A stretch of 36,846 nucleotides of DNA from Ruminococcaceae bacterium UBA5905 (GCA_002431285.1 DJEF01000007.1:26320-63165); one strand, 5' to 3'. Positions 1 to 7,951 are shown, numbered from the stretch's first letter. Program-made: numbers and translations. Notes: a model not told the origin generated them from the sequence alone.

Positions 1-1845
1 GCCTACGCCACCGGCCGCGGCCGCATCACCGTGCGGGCCCGGGCGGAGATTGAGGAAAGCGGCAACCGCAACCGCATCGTCATCAGCGAGATCCCCTATA
101 TGGTGAACAAGCTGAATCTGGTGAAATCCATCATAGACATGGTGGACGATAAGCGCATCGAGGGTATCCACGATGTGGTGGATCACTCCAGCATGGAGGG
201 TATGCGGGTGGTCATCGACCTGAAAAAAGACGCGGTGCCTCAGGTGGTGCTGAACCAGCTGTATGCCTACACCCAGATGCAGGTCACTTTTGGCGCCATT
301 CTGCTGGCGCTGGTGGACGGCTCCCCGAAAATTCTCACCCTCAAGCAGATGCTGGAGGAATACATCAAATTCCAGATGCAGGTCATCACCCGCCGCACCC
401 TGTTCGATCTGAACAAGGCCAAGGAACGGGCGCACATCGTGGAGGCGCTCAAGCGGGCGGTGGATTTCATCGACGAGATCATCGCGCTGATCCGGGCTTC
501 CGCCGACCAGAACGCGGCGAAAGAAAAACTCATGGAGCGGTTCCAGTTCGACGATATTCAGGCGGACGCCATCGTGAAGATGCGTCTGGGGCAGCTGTCC
601 GGTCTGGAGCGGCAGAAGATCGAGGACGAGCTGGGCGCGCTGCATATGCGCATTGCCGAGCTGGAGGGGATTCTGGCGGACGAGCATAAGATCAAAGAGA
701 TCGTCAAGGACGAATGTCTCAAGATGCGGGATAAATACGGCGACGAGCGCCGCACGGAGATTTCCATTGTGTCCGGCGAGGTGGATATCGAGGACCTGAT
801 CCCCGAGGAGGAGAGCGTGCTGACCCTCACCGAGGCGGGCTATATCAAGCGCCAGCCGGTGGACAGCTATGCGGCCCAGCGCCGGGGCGGCCGGGGTATC
901 AAGGGGCTCACCACCAAGGAGGAGGATGTCATCCGCCATATGTTTGTCTGCTCCAGCCACGATACGGTGATGTTCTTCACCAATCTGGGACGGGTATACA
1001 AGCTGCGGTGCTTCGAGGTGCCGGAGGGCAGCCGCACCGCCAAGGGGCTGAACATCGTCAACCTGCTGCCCCTCCAGCCGGAGGAGCAGGTCACGGCCAT
1101 GATCCGCACCGAGGATCAGACCGAGGGGCTGAATCTGTGCATGGTGACCCGCCGGGGCATCATCAAGCGCACCCGCCTGGACGCCTACGCCAATGTGCGT
1201 AAGGGCGGCCTGATCGCCGTGGATTTGGACGAGGGCGACGAACTGGTGAGCGTACTCATCACCGATGGGGAGCAGCAGCTGCTGCTGGCCACCCGCGGCG
1301 GTATGGCGATCCGGTTCCGGGAGAGCGACGTGCGGCTGGTCGGGCGTACCGCCCGGGGTGTGCGGGCCATCTCTCTGGGCGAGGACGACACCGTGGTGGG
1401 CGTGGTGCTGGTGGACGACACCGAGCGGCTGCTCACCGTCACCGAGACCGGCTACGGTCGTCTGAGCCAGTTTAACGAATACCGCATCCAGTCCCGGGGC
1501 GGCAAGGGCATCATCAACTACCACACCGAGCGCTACGGCGCGGTGGTGGGTATCGCCGCCGTGGAGGAGCAGGAGGATTTGATCCTCATTTCCTCCTCCG
1601 GCATTATGATCCGCATGGCGACGGATGAAATTCGCCTGTGCAGCCGCACCTCCAAGGGTGTGCGGGTCATGCGGGTAGGAGAGGATACCCGGGTCATCTC
1701 CATGGCGGTCACCGCCCATGAGGAGGACGCCGAGATGGCGCATCCGGAGGATGACGGCACCGCCGACGAGGGCGCCGGCGATACCGAATCGGCCGAAACG
1801 GAGGGGGCGGAAATCCCCGCGGAGGACGCGCCTGCGGAAGAATAA
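1..1845 (+). CDS. gyrA: DNA gyrase subunit A, 3' part (5' end outside window)
   Basis: Open from base 1 in frame 1; the N-terminal part with the catalytic tyrosine lies outside the window. What remains is 614 codons: the end of the breakage-reunion domain, the long coiled-coil tower and the C-terminal beta-pinwheel. The GyrA box QRRGGRGIKG is at 877-906. It marks the DNA-wrapping pinwheel of gyrase and argues against topoisomerase IV ParC. Pinwheel-blade repeats of the type GxxxR follow to about 1700. The tail is a low-complexity acidic extension rich in Glu, Asp and Ala, common in gyrase A subunits. The first ATG-like start inside the frame is not used, since coding clearly begins upstream. 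A hairpin terminator follows. Linkage to mnmG, rsmG and noc suggests an origin-proximal location. Identification is secure. Confidence 0.97.
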   Translation, partial: AYATGRGRITVRARAEIEESGNRNRIVISEIPYMVNKLNLVKSIIDMVDDKRIEGIHDVVDHSSMEGMRVVIDLKKDAVPQVVLNQLYAYTQMQVTFGAILLALVDGSPKILTLKQMLEEYIKFQMQVITRRTLFDLNKAKERAHIVEALKRAVDFIDEIIALIRASADQNAAKEKLMERFQFDDIQADAIVKMRLGQLSGLERQKIEDELGALHMRIAELEGILADEHKIKEIVKDECLKMRDKYGDERRTEISIVSGEVDIEDLIPEEESVLTLTEAGYIKRQPVDSYAAQRRGGRGIKGLTTKEEDVIRHMFVCSSHDTVMFFTNLGRVYKLRCFEVPEGSRTAKGLNIVNLLPLQPEEQVTAMIRTEDQTEGLNLCMVTRRGIIKRTRLDAYANVRKGGLIAVDLDEGDELVSVLITDGEQQLLLATRGGMAIRFRESDVRLVGRTARGVRAISLGEDDTVVGVVLVDDTERLLTVTETGYGRLSQFNEYRIQSRGGKGIINYHTERYGAVVGIAAVEEQEDLILISSSGIMIRMATDEIRLCSRTSKGVRVMRVGEDTRVISMAVTAHEEDAEMAHPEDDGTADEGAGDTESAETEGAEIPAEDAPAEE

Positions 1846-1889
1846 ATGCGCCGGTTGCCGTGGATCGGGTTTTGCGGCCACCGGAAAAA

Positions 1890-1920
1890 AAACTCCCGAC
1901 CCCGCCGGGGCCGGGAGTTT
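1890..1920 (+). terminator. Intrinsic terminator after gyrA
   Basis: Inverted repeat AAACTCCCG...CGGGAGTTT with an inner CCCC/GGGG stem and a short loop, 45 bases past the gyrA stop. The T-run after it is short (TTTGAATTT), while an A-run precedes it, so it may also work on the other strand. Confidence 0.75.
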
Positions 1921-1925
1921 GAATT

Positions 1926-2034
1926 TAGTCGTTAGTGGTTAGTGGTTGGTCATCAGGAGAGACGGCGGGATTCATATTGCCTGCGCAGGATGATTATGAT
2001 TTTTTCGGCGGGCCGGGTAGCTGTTAGTCGTTAG
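1926..2034. repeat. Short TTAGTSG-type tandem repeats
   Basis: GTTAGTGGTTAGTGGTTGG at 1931-1949 is a short tandem of a 7-base unit. A related GTTAGTCGTTAG occurs at 2023-2034, and GTCGTTAG directly precedes the first array. The arrays are non-coding and lie in the gyrA-mnmG gap. Function unknown; possibly a small dispersed intergenic repeat. Confidence 0.45.
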
Positions 2035-2158
2035 AAAAAGGGGAGGGCGGCGGTTTTTCGCCGAATCGGTGTGCAATCCCCTCATATCTGTGTGATCGTC
2101 ATGCGCAGCATATGGTTGTACTGTCTATCAGAGATTCTCCCGGCGGGCGATCCGGCAT

Positions 2159-2236
2159 CTAATATCTCGTCGCCAGCACCCACAGAATCGCAATGGCAAT
2201 GCCGCACCAGAACCAGAACCGCAGCTTTTTGTCCAT
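2159..2236 (-). CDS. Possible small single-span membrane peptide (25 aa or a remnant)
   Basis: On the minus strand a frame starting MDKKLRFWFW and ending at a TAG encodes a basic N-terminus, one hydrophobic segment (CGIAIAILWVLA) and the end TRY. The frame is open further upstream with plausible protein-like composition and a GTG codon at 2335, but no convincing ribosome site precedes the ATG. A purine-rich AAAAGGAG lies about 65 bases upstream (near 2293-2300), ahead of non-standard start codons. It could be a small membrane peptide or the C-terminal remnant of a decayed gene. I do not recognise a family. Confidence 0.3.
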   Translation of the reverse strand: MDKKLRFWFWCGIAIAILWVLATRY

Positions 2237-2327
2237 TGCGTCGCACCAGCTCTCATAAAATTTACAGTTGGTAATATCTATGGGGCCGCCGCTCCTTTTA
2301 TGCGCACGGCGTTGGAAATGGGGCAGG

Positions 2328-2545
2328 TTTTCCACCGCCCGGGCGGTCGAAAACCCCGCCGTTGCGCGGATTTTCCGGGGACATTGTGGAAAACTCGGTG
2401 GAAACTGTGAAACAAATCCCTCTACTCTGGGGATAATCGCGGATTTTCCCCCGAAATGGTGGAATCTTTCAGTGGAAAAGTGGAAAACTTCGTGAAAAGC
2501 CAGAAATAGGAAATATCGCCATTTTTAGTTAATATCAAGCGGCAG
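2328..2545. other. Cluster of DnaA-box-like nonamers beside an AT-rich stretch (candidate origin element)
   Basis: Relative to the consensus TGTGGATAA (reverse TTATCCACA), the plus strand holds TGTGGAAAA at 2385-2393 (8/9), TGGGGATAA at 2428-2436 (8/9), two adjoining AGTGGAAAA at 2471-2487 (7/9 each), a weaker GGTGGAAAC at 2397-2405, and one inverted TTTTCCACC at 2328-2336. An AT-rich stretch at about 2495-2542 follows. No dnaA gene is visible, so this is a candidate DnaA-binding region, not a proven origin. The rest of the 1921-2562 gap shows only the short repeats and the small minus-strand frame listed separately. Confidence 0.4.
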
Positions 2546-2562
2546 ACAAGGAAGTAACGGGT

Positions 2563-4449
2563 ATGGAATTTGTAGAAGCGGAATACGACATTGCGGTAAT
2601 CGGCGCCGGTCATGCGGGCATCGAGGCGGCGCTGGCCGCCGCCCGGCTGGGGTGCAGGACGGCGCTGTTCACCATCAATCTGGACTGGGTGGGGAATATG
2701 CCCTGCAACCCCTCCATCGGCGGCACGGCGAAGGGACATCTGGTGCGGGAAATTGATGCGCTGGGCGGCGAAATGGGAAAAGCCGCCGACCGGAATATGC
2801 TCCAGAGCCGGATGCTCAACCGGGGTAAGGGTCCGGCGGTCCATTCCCTGCGGGCGCAGATCGACCGGCGGGCCTATTCCGCCGATATGAAGCACACGCT
2901 GGAGCAGACGGAAAATCTGGAGCTGCGGCAGGGGGAGATTGTGCGGCTGGAGCGGCTGGAGGACGGCCGATTCCGGCTGACCACCCGGCTGGAGGTGCAG
3001 TATCTGGCGCGGGCGGTGGTGCTGGCCACCGGCACTTTCCTGCGGGGGAAGGTGTATGTGGGGGACGTGTCCTACGACAGCGGCCCCGACGGGATGTTCC
3101 CCGCCACGGCGCTGTCCGCCTCGCTGGAGCAGCTGGGGCTGCGGCTGCGGCGGTTCAAGACCGGCACCCCCTCCCGGGTGCTGCGCCGCAGCATCGACTT
3201 CACCCATCTGGAGCAGCAGGACGGGGAGGAGCCAGTGACCCCTTTCTCCTTTGAAACGGACACGCCCCTCCACAATACGCTGCCCTGTCACATCACCTGG
3301 ACCTCCGCCGCAACCAAGCGGGTGATTCTGGACAATCTCCACCGTTCGCCCTTATATGGCGGCAAAATCGAGGGAGTCGGCCCCCGGTATTGCCCCAGCA
3401 TCGAGGATAAGATTGTGCGATTCGCCGACAAGGAGCGCCATCAGGTGTTCATCGAGCCTTGCGGCAAAAATACGGAGGAAATGTACCTGCAGGGGCTCAG
3501 CTCCAGCCTGCCGGTGGATGTGCAGCTGCAATTCTTGCACACCATCCCCGGATTGGAGCAGGTGCAGGTGATGCGCCCTGCCTATGCCATCGAATACGAC
3601 TGCGTGGATCCGGTGCAGATGAGCATGACGCTGGAATTCCCGGATGTGCCGGGGCTGTACGGCGCCGGTCAGTTCAACGGCAGCTCCGGGTACGAAGAGG
3701 CCGCCGCTCAGGGGCTGGTGGCGGGTATCAACGCTGCCCTCAAGCTGAAAGGGGAGGAGCCGCTGATTCTTGACCGGGCGTCCAGCTATATCGGCACGCT
3801 GGTGGACGATCTGGTGACCAAGGGCTGCACCGACCCCTATCGGATGATGACCAGCCGCAGCGAATACCGACTGGTGCTGCGGCAGGACAATGCCGACGTG
3901 CGGCTGACCCCGCTGGGGCGGCGTGTCGGACTGGTGGACGATGCCCGGTGGGCGCACTTCACCGCCCGGCAGGCAGCCAAGGAAGCGGAGCGCCGCCGCC
4001 TGCACAACACCGTCCTGCCCCCCTCGGAGACGCTGAACGCTTTGCTGACGGCCAACGGTACCACCCCCGTGGCCACCGGCGTGCGGCTGGAGGAGCTGCT
4101 GCGCCGTCCCCAGCTGGGCTATGCGGTGCTGACCCCGGTGGATGCCGGCCGGCCGAAATTGGAGCCGCTGGTGATGGAGCAGCTGGAGGTGGAGCTGAAA
4201 TACGAGGGCTACATCCGCCGGGAACAGCGGGACATCGACGAGATGCGCCGGTTGGAAAAACGGCGGCTGGCCCCGGACACGCCCTATGGGGATATTCACG
4301 GGCTACGTAAAGAGGCGCAGGAAAAACTGCTGCGGGTGCGTCCCGACAGCATCGGACAGGCGTCCCGCATCAGCGGAGTCAGCCCGTCGGACATTTCGGT
4401 GCTGATCGTGTGGAGCAGCACCCGGGACCGGACACCGGAGGAAAAATAG
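2563..4449 (+). CDS. mnmG: tRNA uridine-5-carboxymethylaminomethyl modification enzyme MnmG (GidA)
   Basis: 628 aa, the usual length for MnmG. With MnmE it installs the (carboxymethyl)aminomethyl group on U34 of certain tRNAs, using FAD. An FAD-binding Rossmann motif [10 protein letters not shown] lies near residues 15-24. The family motifs PCNPSIGG and [18 protein letters not shown] are present, and the C-terminal region has [14 protein letters not shown]. Start ATG is preceded by AAGGAAG about 8 bases away. The last residues (after DISVLIV) are an unusual polar tail, [12 protein letters not shown], where most family members end with a hydrophobic/basic stretch. A degenerate duplicate of codons 551-587 lies just downstream. 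mnmE, the usual upstream partner, is absent here; gyrA is upstream instead. Likely cotranscribed with rsmG. Confidence 0.96.
   Translation: MEFVEAEYDIAVIGAGHAGIEAALAAARLGCRTALFTINLDWVGNMPCNPSIGGTAKGHLVREIDALGGEMGKAADRNMLQSRMLNRGKGPAVHSLRAQIDRRAYSADMKHTLEQTENLELRQGEIVRLERLEDGRFRLTTRLEVQYLARAVVLATGTFLRGKVYVGDVSYDSGPDGMFPATALSASLEQLGLRLRRFKTGTPSRVLRRSIDFTHLEQQDGEEPVTPFSFETDTPLHNTLPCHITWTSAATKRVILDNLHRSPLYGGKIEGVGPRYCPSIEDKIVRFADKERHQVFIEPCGKNTEEMYLQGLSSSLPVDVQLQFLHTIPGLEQVQVMRPAYAIEYDCVDPVQMSMTLEFPDVPGLYGAGQFNGSSGYEEAAAQGLVAGINAALKLKGEEPLILDRASSYIGTLVDDLVTKGCTDPYRMMTSRSEYRLVLRQDNADVRLTPLGRRVGLVDDARWAHFTARQAAKEAERRRLHNTVLPPSETLNALLTANGTTPVATGVRLEELLRRPQLGYAVLTPVDAGRPKLEPLVMEQLEVELKYEGYIRREQRDIDEMRRLEKRRLAPDTPYGDIHGLRKEAQEKLLRVRPDSIGQASRISGVSPSDISVLIVWSSTRDRTPEEK
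4213..4324 (+). repeat. Repeat copy 1, within mnmG
   Basis: 112-base segment inside the mnmG coding sequence that recurs at 4482-4593, offset 269 bases, with five substitutions over the first ~110 bases. It encodes the stretch [18 protein letters not shown] and what follows, in the C-terminal MnmG domain. Confidence 0.85.
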
Positions 4450-4481
4450 GCAGCGTTCTGTGGGGCGGCTTGCCGCGACCG

Positions 4482-4593
4482 ATCCGCCGGGAGCAGCGGG
4501 ACATCGGCGAGATGCGCCGGTTGGAAAAGCGGCGGCTGGCCCCGGACACGCCCTACGGGGATATTCACGGGCTGCGTAAAGAGGCGCAGGAAA
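4482..4593 (+). pseudogene. Degenerate duplicate of an mnmG 3' segment (repeat copy 2)
   Basis: Lies between the mnmG stop and rsmG, in a different reading frame from mnmG because the offset of 269 is not a multiple of three. It can be read within an open frame running to an ATGA overlap with the rsmG start. Aligned to copy 1, the five differences are GAA/GAG, GAC/GGC, AAA/AAG, TAT/TAC and CTA/CTG. Four are synonymous third-position changes and one is Asp to Gly. That pattern suggests copy 2 derives from a diverged functional mnmG allele rather than a recent slip duplication. It is too short to encode a functional enzyme. Confidence 0.8.
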
Positions 4594-4654
4594 CGGCGGC
4601 GCTGCCACCGCTCCCGCGGAGAACCCCAAAAGATAGGAGAGGAAGGATGTTTTC

Positions 4655-5377
4655 ATGATCGACCGGGAATTGTTGACCCGCATTGCCGCCGGGTTCTCTG
4701 TGGAGGTTTCGGCGGAGCTGGCGGAGCGGCTGGATATTTATGCCCGCCTGCTGGTGGAATGGAACGAAAAAATTAACCTGACCGCCATCACCGACCCGGT
4801 GGGCATGACGGTGAAGCACTTTGCCGACAGCCTGACGGCGGCGCCGTTGTTGCCGGAGGGGGCCTTTTCTCTCATCGACGTGGGCACCGGGGCGGGATTC
4901 CCCGGGGTGCCGCTGGCGCTGCTGCGTCCGGACTGCCGGCTGACTCTGCTGGACAGTCTTAATAAGCGGCTGGTGTTTCTGGAAACCTTGTGCGGCGCGC
5001 TGGGGCTGGACGCCCGTCGGGTGCACGCCCGCGCCGAGGAGGGCGGACGAAATCCCGCTCTGAGGGAGCAGTTCGATGTGGCCACCGCCCGGGCGGTGGC
5101 GGCGTTGCCGGCGCTGTGCGAATACTGTCTGCCCTTCGTGAAAGTGGGCGGCCGGTTCATTGCGCTGAAAGGCCGGGACGGCGCGCAGGAGAGCGCGGCG
5201 GCGGCCCGCGCCATTCAGCTGTTGGGCGGCCGGTCGGGCGCACCGCTGGCGGTGACGCTGCCCGCCGCGGCGGGGGAGGAACCGATGGAGCGGCTGCTGC
5301 TGCCCATCGACAAGATTGCCCACACCCCGACAGCCTATCCCCGACAAGGAACGAAAATCACGAAAAAGCCCTTGTAA
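4655..5377 (+). CDS. rsmG: 16S rRNA (guanine-N7)-methyltransferase RsmG (GidB)
   Basis: 240 aa, typical for RsmG, which methylates N7 of G527 (E. coli numbering) in 16S rRNA using S-adenosylmethionine. The SAM-binding motif DVGTGAGFPGVPLA lies near residues 73-86, the family segment WNEKINLTAI near residue 30, and the C-terminal RQGTKITKKPL ending is typical. Start ATG is preceded by the strong GGAGAGGAAGG at about 4636-4646. A three-codon open frame ATG TTT TCA TGA at 4647-4658 overlaps the start in another frame; it is the tail of the frame that crosses the mnmG duplicate. Followed by a long hairpin and then a parS site. Confidence 0.95.
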   Translation: MIDRELLTRIAAGFSVEVSAELAERLDIYARLLVEWNEKINLTAITDPVGMTVKHFADSLTAAPLLPEGAFSLIDVGTGAGFPGVPLALLRPDCRLTLLDSLNKRLVFLETLCGALGLDARRVHARAEEGGRNPALREQFDVATARAVAALPALCEYCLPFVKVGGRFIALKGRDGAQESAAAARAIQLLGGRSGAPLAVTLPAAAGEEPMERLLLPIDKIAHTPTAYPRQGTKITKKPL

Positions 5378-5413
5378 TTTCCCGAAAAAATCATTTCCCG
5401 ACAACCGAATGTG

Positions 5414-5487
5414 ACAGCCTTTTCTCCGCCCGGTGTGGTATGGTGAGGATGCAGGAGGGCATCCGCCGGGGAGAAAAGGCTGTTTTT
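5414..5487 (+). terminator. Long-stem terminator-like hairpin after rsmG
   Basis: A perfect 14-base stem, ACAGCCTTTTCTCC (5414-5427) with GGAGAAAAGGCTGT (5470-5483), followed by T-rich sequence. The 42-base loop contains a second hairpin, GGATGC/GCATCC (5447-5464), whose own loop is AGGAGG. Two ATTTCCCG sequences (5377-5384 and 5393-5400) lie just upstream. It probably terminates rsmG transcripts; the nested structure is unusual. Confidence 0.65.
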
Positions 5488-5490
5488 CAT

Positions 5491-5506
5491 TGTTTCACGT
5501 GAAACA
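5491..5506. other. parS: parS centromere site
   Basis: Exact 16-base palindrome TGTTTCACGTGAAACA, identical to the widely conserved chromosomal parS consensus bound by ParB/Spo0J. It sits 36 bases upstream of the noc/parB-family start. A second identical copy is at 17468-17483. Confidence 0.93.
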
Positions 5507-5542
5507 TTTTCCCGCGGAGCCGCAACAGAAAGGGGAATCGGT

Positions 5543-6370
5543 ATGCGAGATCGAAAAATGAAGCGACCTTACGAGTGTCGGGGACAGGTATGGATGATCC
5601 CCACGGCGGACATCCGTCCCAACCCCAGCCAGCCACGGCGGGACTTTCCGCTGGAGGGGCTGGTGGAGCTGGCGCAGAGCATCAGCGAAAACGGAGTGCT
5701 GCAGCCGCTGACGGTGTCGATGGAGCCGGAGGGGCCGGTGCTGATCGCCGGGGAGCGGCGGCTGCGCGCCGCCCGCATTGCCGGGCTCAGTGAAGTGCCC
5801 TGCGTGGAGCTGTCGGTCACCGACCGCCAGCGCAGCGTGCTGGCGCTGGTGGAGAATCTCCAGCGGGAAAACATGAACTGCTTTGAGGTGGCGGAGGGCA
5901 TTCAGCGGCTCATACAGGATTATGAGCTGACCCAGAGTGAGGCGGCGCAGCAGCTGGGATATTCCCAGTCGGCGGTGGCCAATAAGCTGCGGCTGCTGCG
6001 GCTGCCGGAGGAGGAACGCCGTCGGATGCAGCAGGCGGGGCTGACCGAGCGCCATGCCCGGGCGCTGCTGCGGCTGGAGGACAATGCCCTGCGGGGCCAG
6101 GCCCTGGAGCGGATGATCGGAGAGCATATGACCGTGGCCCGCAGCGAGCGGTTGGTGGAGGAGCTGCTGGCGGGGCGGGTGCGTCGCCGTCCGGCGCAGC
6201 CGCTGGTGAAAGATGTGCGGGTGTTCTTCAATACCGTCAACCACGCGCTGGACATCATGCGCCGGGGCGGGATATCCGCCTCCTCCCAGCGGCGGGAGGA
6301 GGCGGACTACATCGAGTATGTGGTGCGTATCCCCAAGACCGGGGCCCGCAAGCCGCTGCTGAGCCGCTGA
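5543..6370 (+). CDS. noc: ParB/Noc-family DNA-binding protein (nucleoid occlusion type)
   Basis: 275 aa. ParB-type N-terminal CTP-binding domain about residues 18-110 with GERRLR (70-75) and ENLQREN (104-110). Central helix-turn-helix about 127-153, reading SQSAVANKLRLLRLP. From memory of published ParB/Noc comparisons, four positions separate parS-binding ParB (R, T, A, G) from Noc (Q, K, K, R). Here they read Q142, K148, R153 and R170, which is Noc-like. The classical Noc N-terminal amphipathic membrane helix is not obvious (start MRDRKMKRPYEC). Start ATG follows AAAGGGG. No parA lies in the window. The gene follows rsmG, as noc does in Bacillus. Predicted role: nucleoid occlusion, or possibly segregation; family assignment is firm and subfamily moderately so. 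Confidence 0.88.
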   Translation: MRDRKMKRPYECRGQVWMIPTADIRPNPSQPRRDFPLEGLVELAQSISENGVLQPLTVSMEPEGPVLIAGERRLRAARIAGLSEVPCVELSVTDRQRSVLALVENLQRENMNCFEVAEGIQRLIQDYELTQSEAAQQLGYSQSAVANKLRLLRLPEEERRRMQQAGLTERHARALLRLEDNALRGQALERMIGEHMTVARSERLVEELLAGRVRRRPAQPLVKDVRVFFNTVNHALDIMRRGGISASSQRREEADYIEYVVRIPKTGARKPLLSR

Positions 6371-6409
6371 CGCGCGCCCATCCCGACCGAAAATTTCCAC
6401 ATAACCGCA

Positions 6410-6447
6410 ACACGCCCCCCGGAGCAAGGCTGCTCCGGGGGGCGTGT
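6410..6447. terminator. Bidirectional terminator between noc and the DUF3048 gene
   Basis: Perfect stem ACACGCCCCCCGGAGCA / TGCTCCGGGGGGCGTGT around AGGC, located between two convergent genes. The stem is very GC-rich. T-runs on either side are weak, so strength is uncertain. Confidence 0.7.
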
Positions 6448-6462
6448 CTATGGTCCGACCGA

Positions 6463-7533
6463 TCAGTTGATCTTTGTGCTGTTCCGCAGATGACTGCCCA
6501 CCAGACATACAAAGGTTTTGCCCGGGGCGACCGTCAGCGGGGTGGAGCCGTCGCTCTCATAGAAATGCAGCCCGGCGGTGGTGCAGGTGTAGCGGATATC
6601 CCGCGCCGTGCCGCCGCTGGCCAGTGTGCCGCTGCCGTTCTCCATGGCAAAATTATAGCGGGTGGTCTGCTTATCGTTCTGCTTATCGTAGGTGTAGGTC
6701 TCGTCCACCGACCGGGACGCATACATCACGATCACGTTGGCGGCCTCGATGGTGCCGCCGGTGGCGGTGACGTGGACGGGGGACTCCAGCGTATTCCGGT
6801 GTTTCTGATACACGCCGCGCCCGCCGTCATAGGTGAAGGCCATGTGATAGGCCTCGGAGATCTGCACATTCACCGTGTTGGCGGTCAGAGTGCCGGACTT
6901 GGTGCCGAACTGGTAGGGGGATTTATAGGAGGAGGTGACGGCGATCTTCTGCTTTTGGATCTTCTCCGTGACCTTATCCTTCATGTACGCCGACCGGTTC
7001 CAGGAAAAATTCTTGCTGGCTTTCAGTACCGGGTGGGTGATGTAGGTGTTGGTCAGCTCGGTGACTCCCAGCTGCTTGATGGCGTCCAGCCCGGAGGGGG
7101 AGCCGCCGATGTGGCAATAGATCGCGTCCAGCGCCTTGGCGATCTTCACGAAATGGGGACGGGCGGAGCGCACCGGACCGATGGCCTCGGGGATCCGATC
7201 CACGCTGGAATACACCGCCAGAATCCGGGGGATGCCCCCCTCGGTCTCCGCCTCAAAATAGAAGTCGGCGGATTCCAGCCCCAGCTGCACCAGCGTAGAG
7301 GTCTCGTCCGTGACCACAAACCCGATGGGGCGGTCGTTGTCGGTGGCCATATCCTCCAGCCCGGTGAGCCGGTTCAGCCCCAACTTGGGGGCGGTGGTGG
7401 TGGTGGTCGTAGGCGCGGTGGGGGCGGGAGCCGAAGAGTCGGCGGCGGGCTGCTGCCGACAGCCGCCCAGCGCCGCCAGCAGCAGGAGCGCCGTTCCGGC
7501 CGCTGTCAGCCGCCGCAAAAGGGAATGAGTCAT
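6463..7533 (-). CDS. DUF3048 domain lipoprotein (YerB-like)
   Basis: 356 aa from the chosen start. An N-terminal signal with basic residues, a hydrophobic core and the lipobox LGGC predicts a lipoprotein anchored at the outer face of the membrane. A linker rich in Ala, Pro and Thr follows, including six threonines in a row. The mature part has the DUF3048 hallmarks: NDRPIGFVV, then ADFYFEAETEGGIPRILAVY, then IGPVRSARPHF and the HIGGSPSG segment. The frame is open upstream, but the ATG at 7533 is preceded by AGAAGGA and directly begins the signal peptide, so it is preferred. The molecular function of DUF3048 proteins is unknown to me. Convergent with noc, monocistronic. Confidence 0.9.
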   Translation of the reverse strand: MTHSLLRRLTAAGTALLLLAALGGCRQQPAADSSAPAPTAPTTTTTTAPKLGLNRLTGLEDMATDNDRPIGFVVTDETSTLVQLGLESADFYFEAETEGGIPRILAVYSSVDRIPEAIGPVRSARPHFVKIAKALDAIYCHIGGSPSGLDAIKQLGVTELTNTYITHPVLKASKNFSWNRSAYMKDKVTEKIQKQKIAVTSSYKSPYQFGTKSGTLTANTVNVQISEAYHMAFTYDGGRGVYQKHRNTLESPVHVTATGGTIEAANVIVMYASRSVDETYTYDKQNDKQTTRYNFAMENGSGTLASGGTARDIRYTCTTAGLHFYESDGSTPLTVAPGKTFVCLVGSHLRNSTKIN

Positions 7534-7804
7534 GGGAAAAGTCCTTCTTTCGTGGTTTTTCCTCATTATAGCACGGGGGCGGGGGGACTGCAAGAAAAAC
7601 ACGAAATCCCGACGAAATCTTAACGTTTATGCCGGTTTTGTTTCCGTTTGGCGGCGCAAAACCGGCTGTCCGGCAGCTTTGTGCCGAATCCACTCAGGAA
7701 CCTCCCCGAACGCAGTGCGGGTTCTCCGACTTCACCGGCCGTTGTCGGTTCCCGCCGCCGGCGGCACACCCGCCTGCAAAATCGGGCTTTTTTCCCGCGA
7801 CCCC

Positions 7805-7833
7805 TTGACAAATCCACGGAGAATGGGTACACT
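7805..7833 (+). promoter_or_regulatory. Promoter of the split tRNA-Arg gene
   Basis: TTGACA (7805-7810), 17-base spacer, TACACT (7828-7833), ending 14 bases before the tRNA 5' half. It probably also drives the intact tRNA at 7952 if the intervening hairpin at 7899-7927 is read through. Confidence 0.75.
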
Positions 7834-7847
7834 ATCAATCGGTATCC

Positions 7848-7887
7848 GTCTCCGCAGCTCAGTAGGATAGAGCGATCGCCTCCTAAG
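7848..7887 (+). pseudogene. tRNA-Arg(CCU) 5' half, interrupted at the anticodon loop
   Basis: Acceptor strand GTCTCCG, D-arm GCTC...GAGC, anticodon 5' strand ATCGC and the loop CTCCTAA with anticodon CCT (7882-7884), after which tRNA similarity stops. The matching 3' half lies at 9853-9895: its GCGAT completes this ATCGC stem exactly, and CTCCTAAG is shared by both ends. Hence one tRNA gene was split by an inserted ~2 kb segment. Confidence 0.85.
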
Positions 7888-7898
7888 GTAGTGTTCAA

Positions 7899-7927
7899 TC
7901 GCTTGCCTTTGCGAAAAAGGCAAGCGA
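7899..7927. other. Perfect 12-base hairpin at the left islet junction
   Basis: TCGCTTGCCTTT / AAAGGCAAGCGA around the loop GCGAA, between the tRNA half and the intact tRNA. No T-run follows on either strand, so it is not a clear terminator. It may be part of the recombination end. Confidence 0.55.
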
Positions 7928-7951
7928 CAATATAGATAAAACAGCATATAG

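Noticed and set aside
2443..2457. Noc-binding-site-like sequence ATTTTCCCCCGAAAT
   Set aside because: Not a proper palindrome and one base longer than the core consensus; only the ATTTCCCG half-sites near 5377-5400 are worth noting.
2071..2495. Plus-strand frames in the gyrA-mnmG gap
   Set aside because: No ribosome sites or family features; the DNA there is better explained by the DnaA-like boxes and the minus-strand small frame.
7899..7927. Hairpin at the left islet junction as a terminator
   Set aside because: A 12-bp stem, but no T-run on either strand; kept only as an unexplained hairpin.
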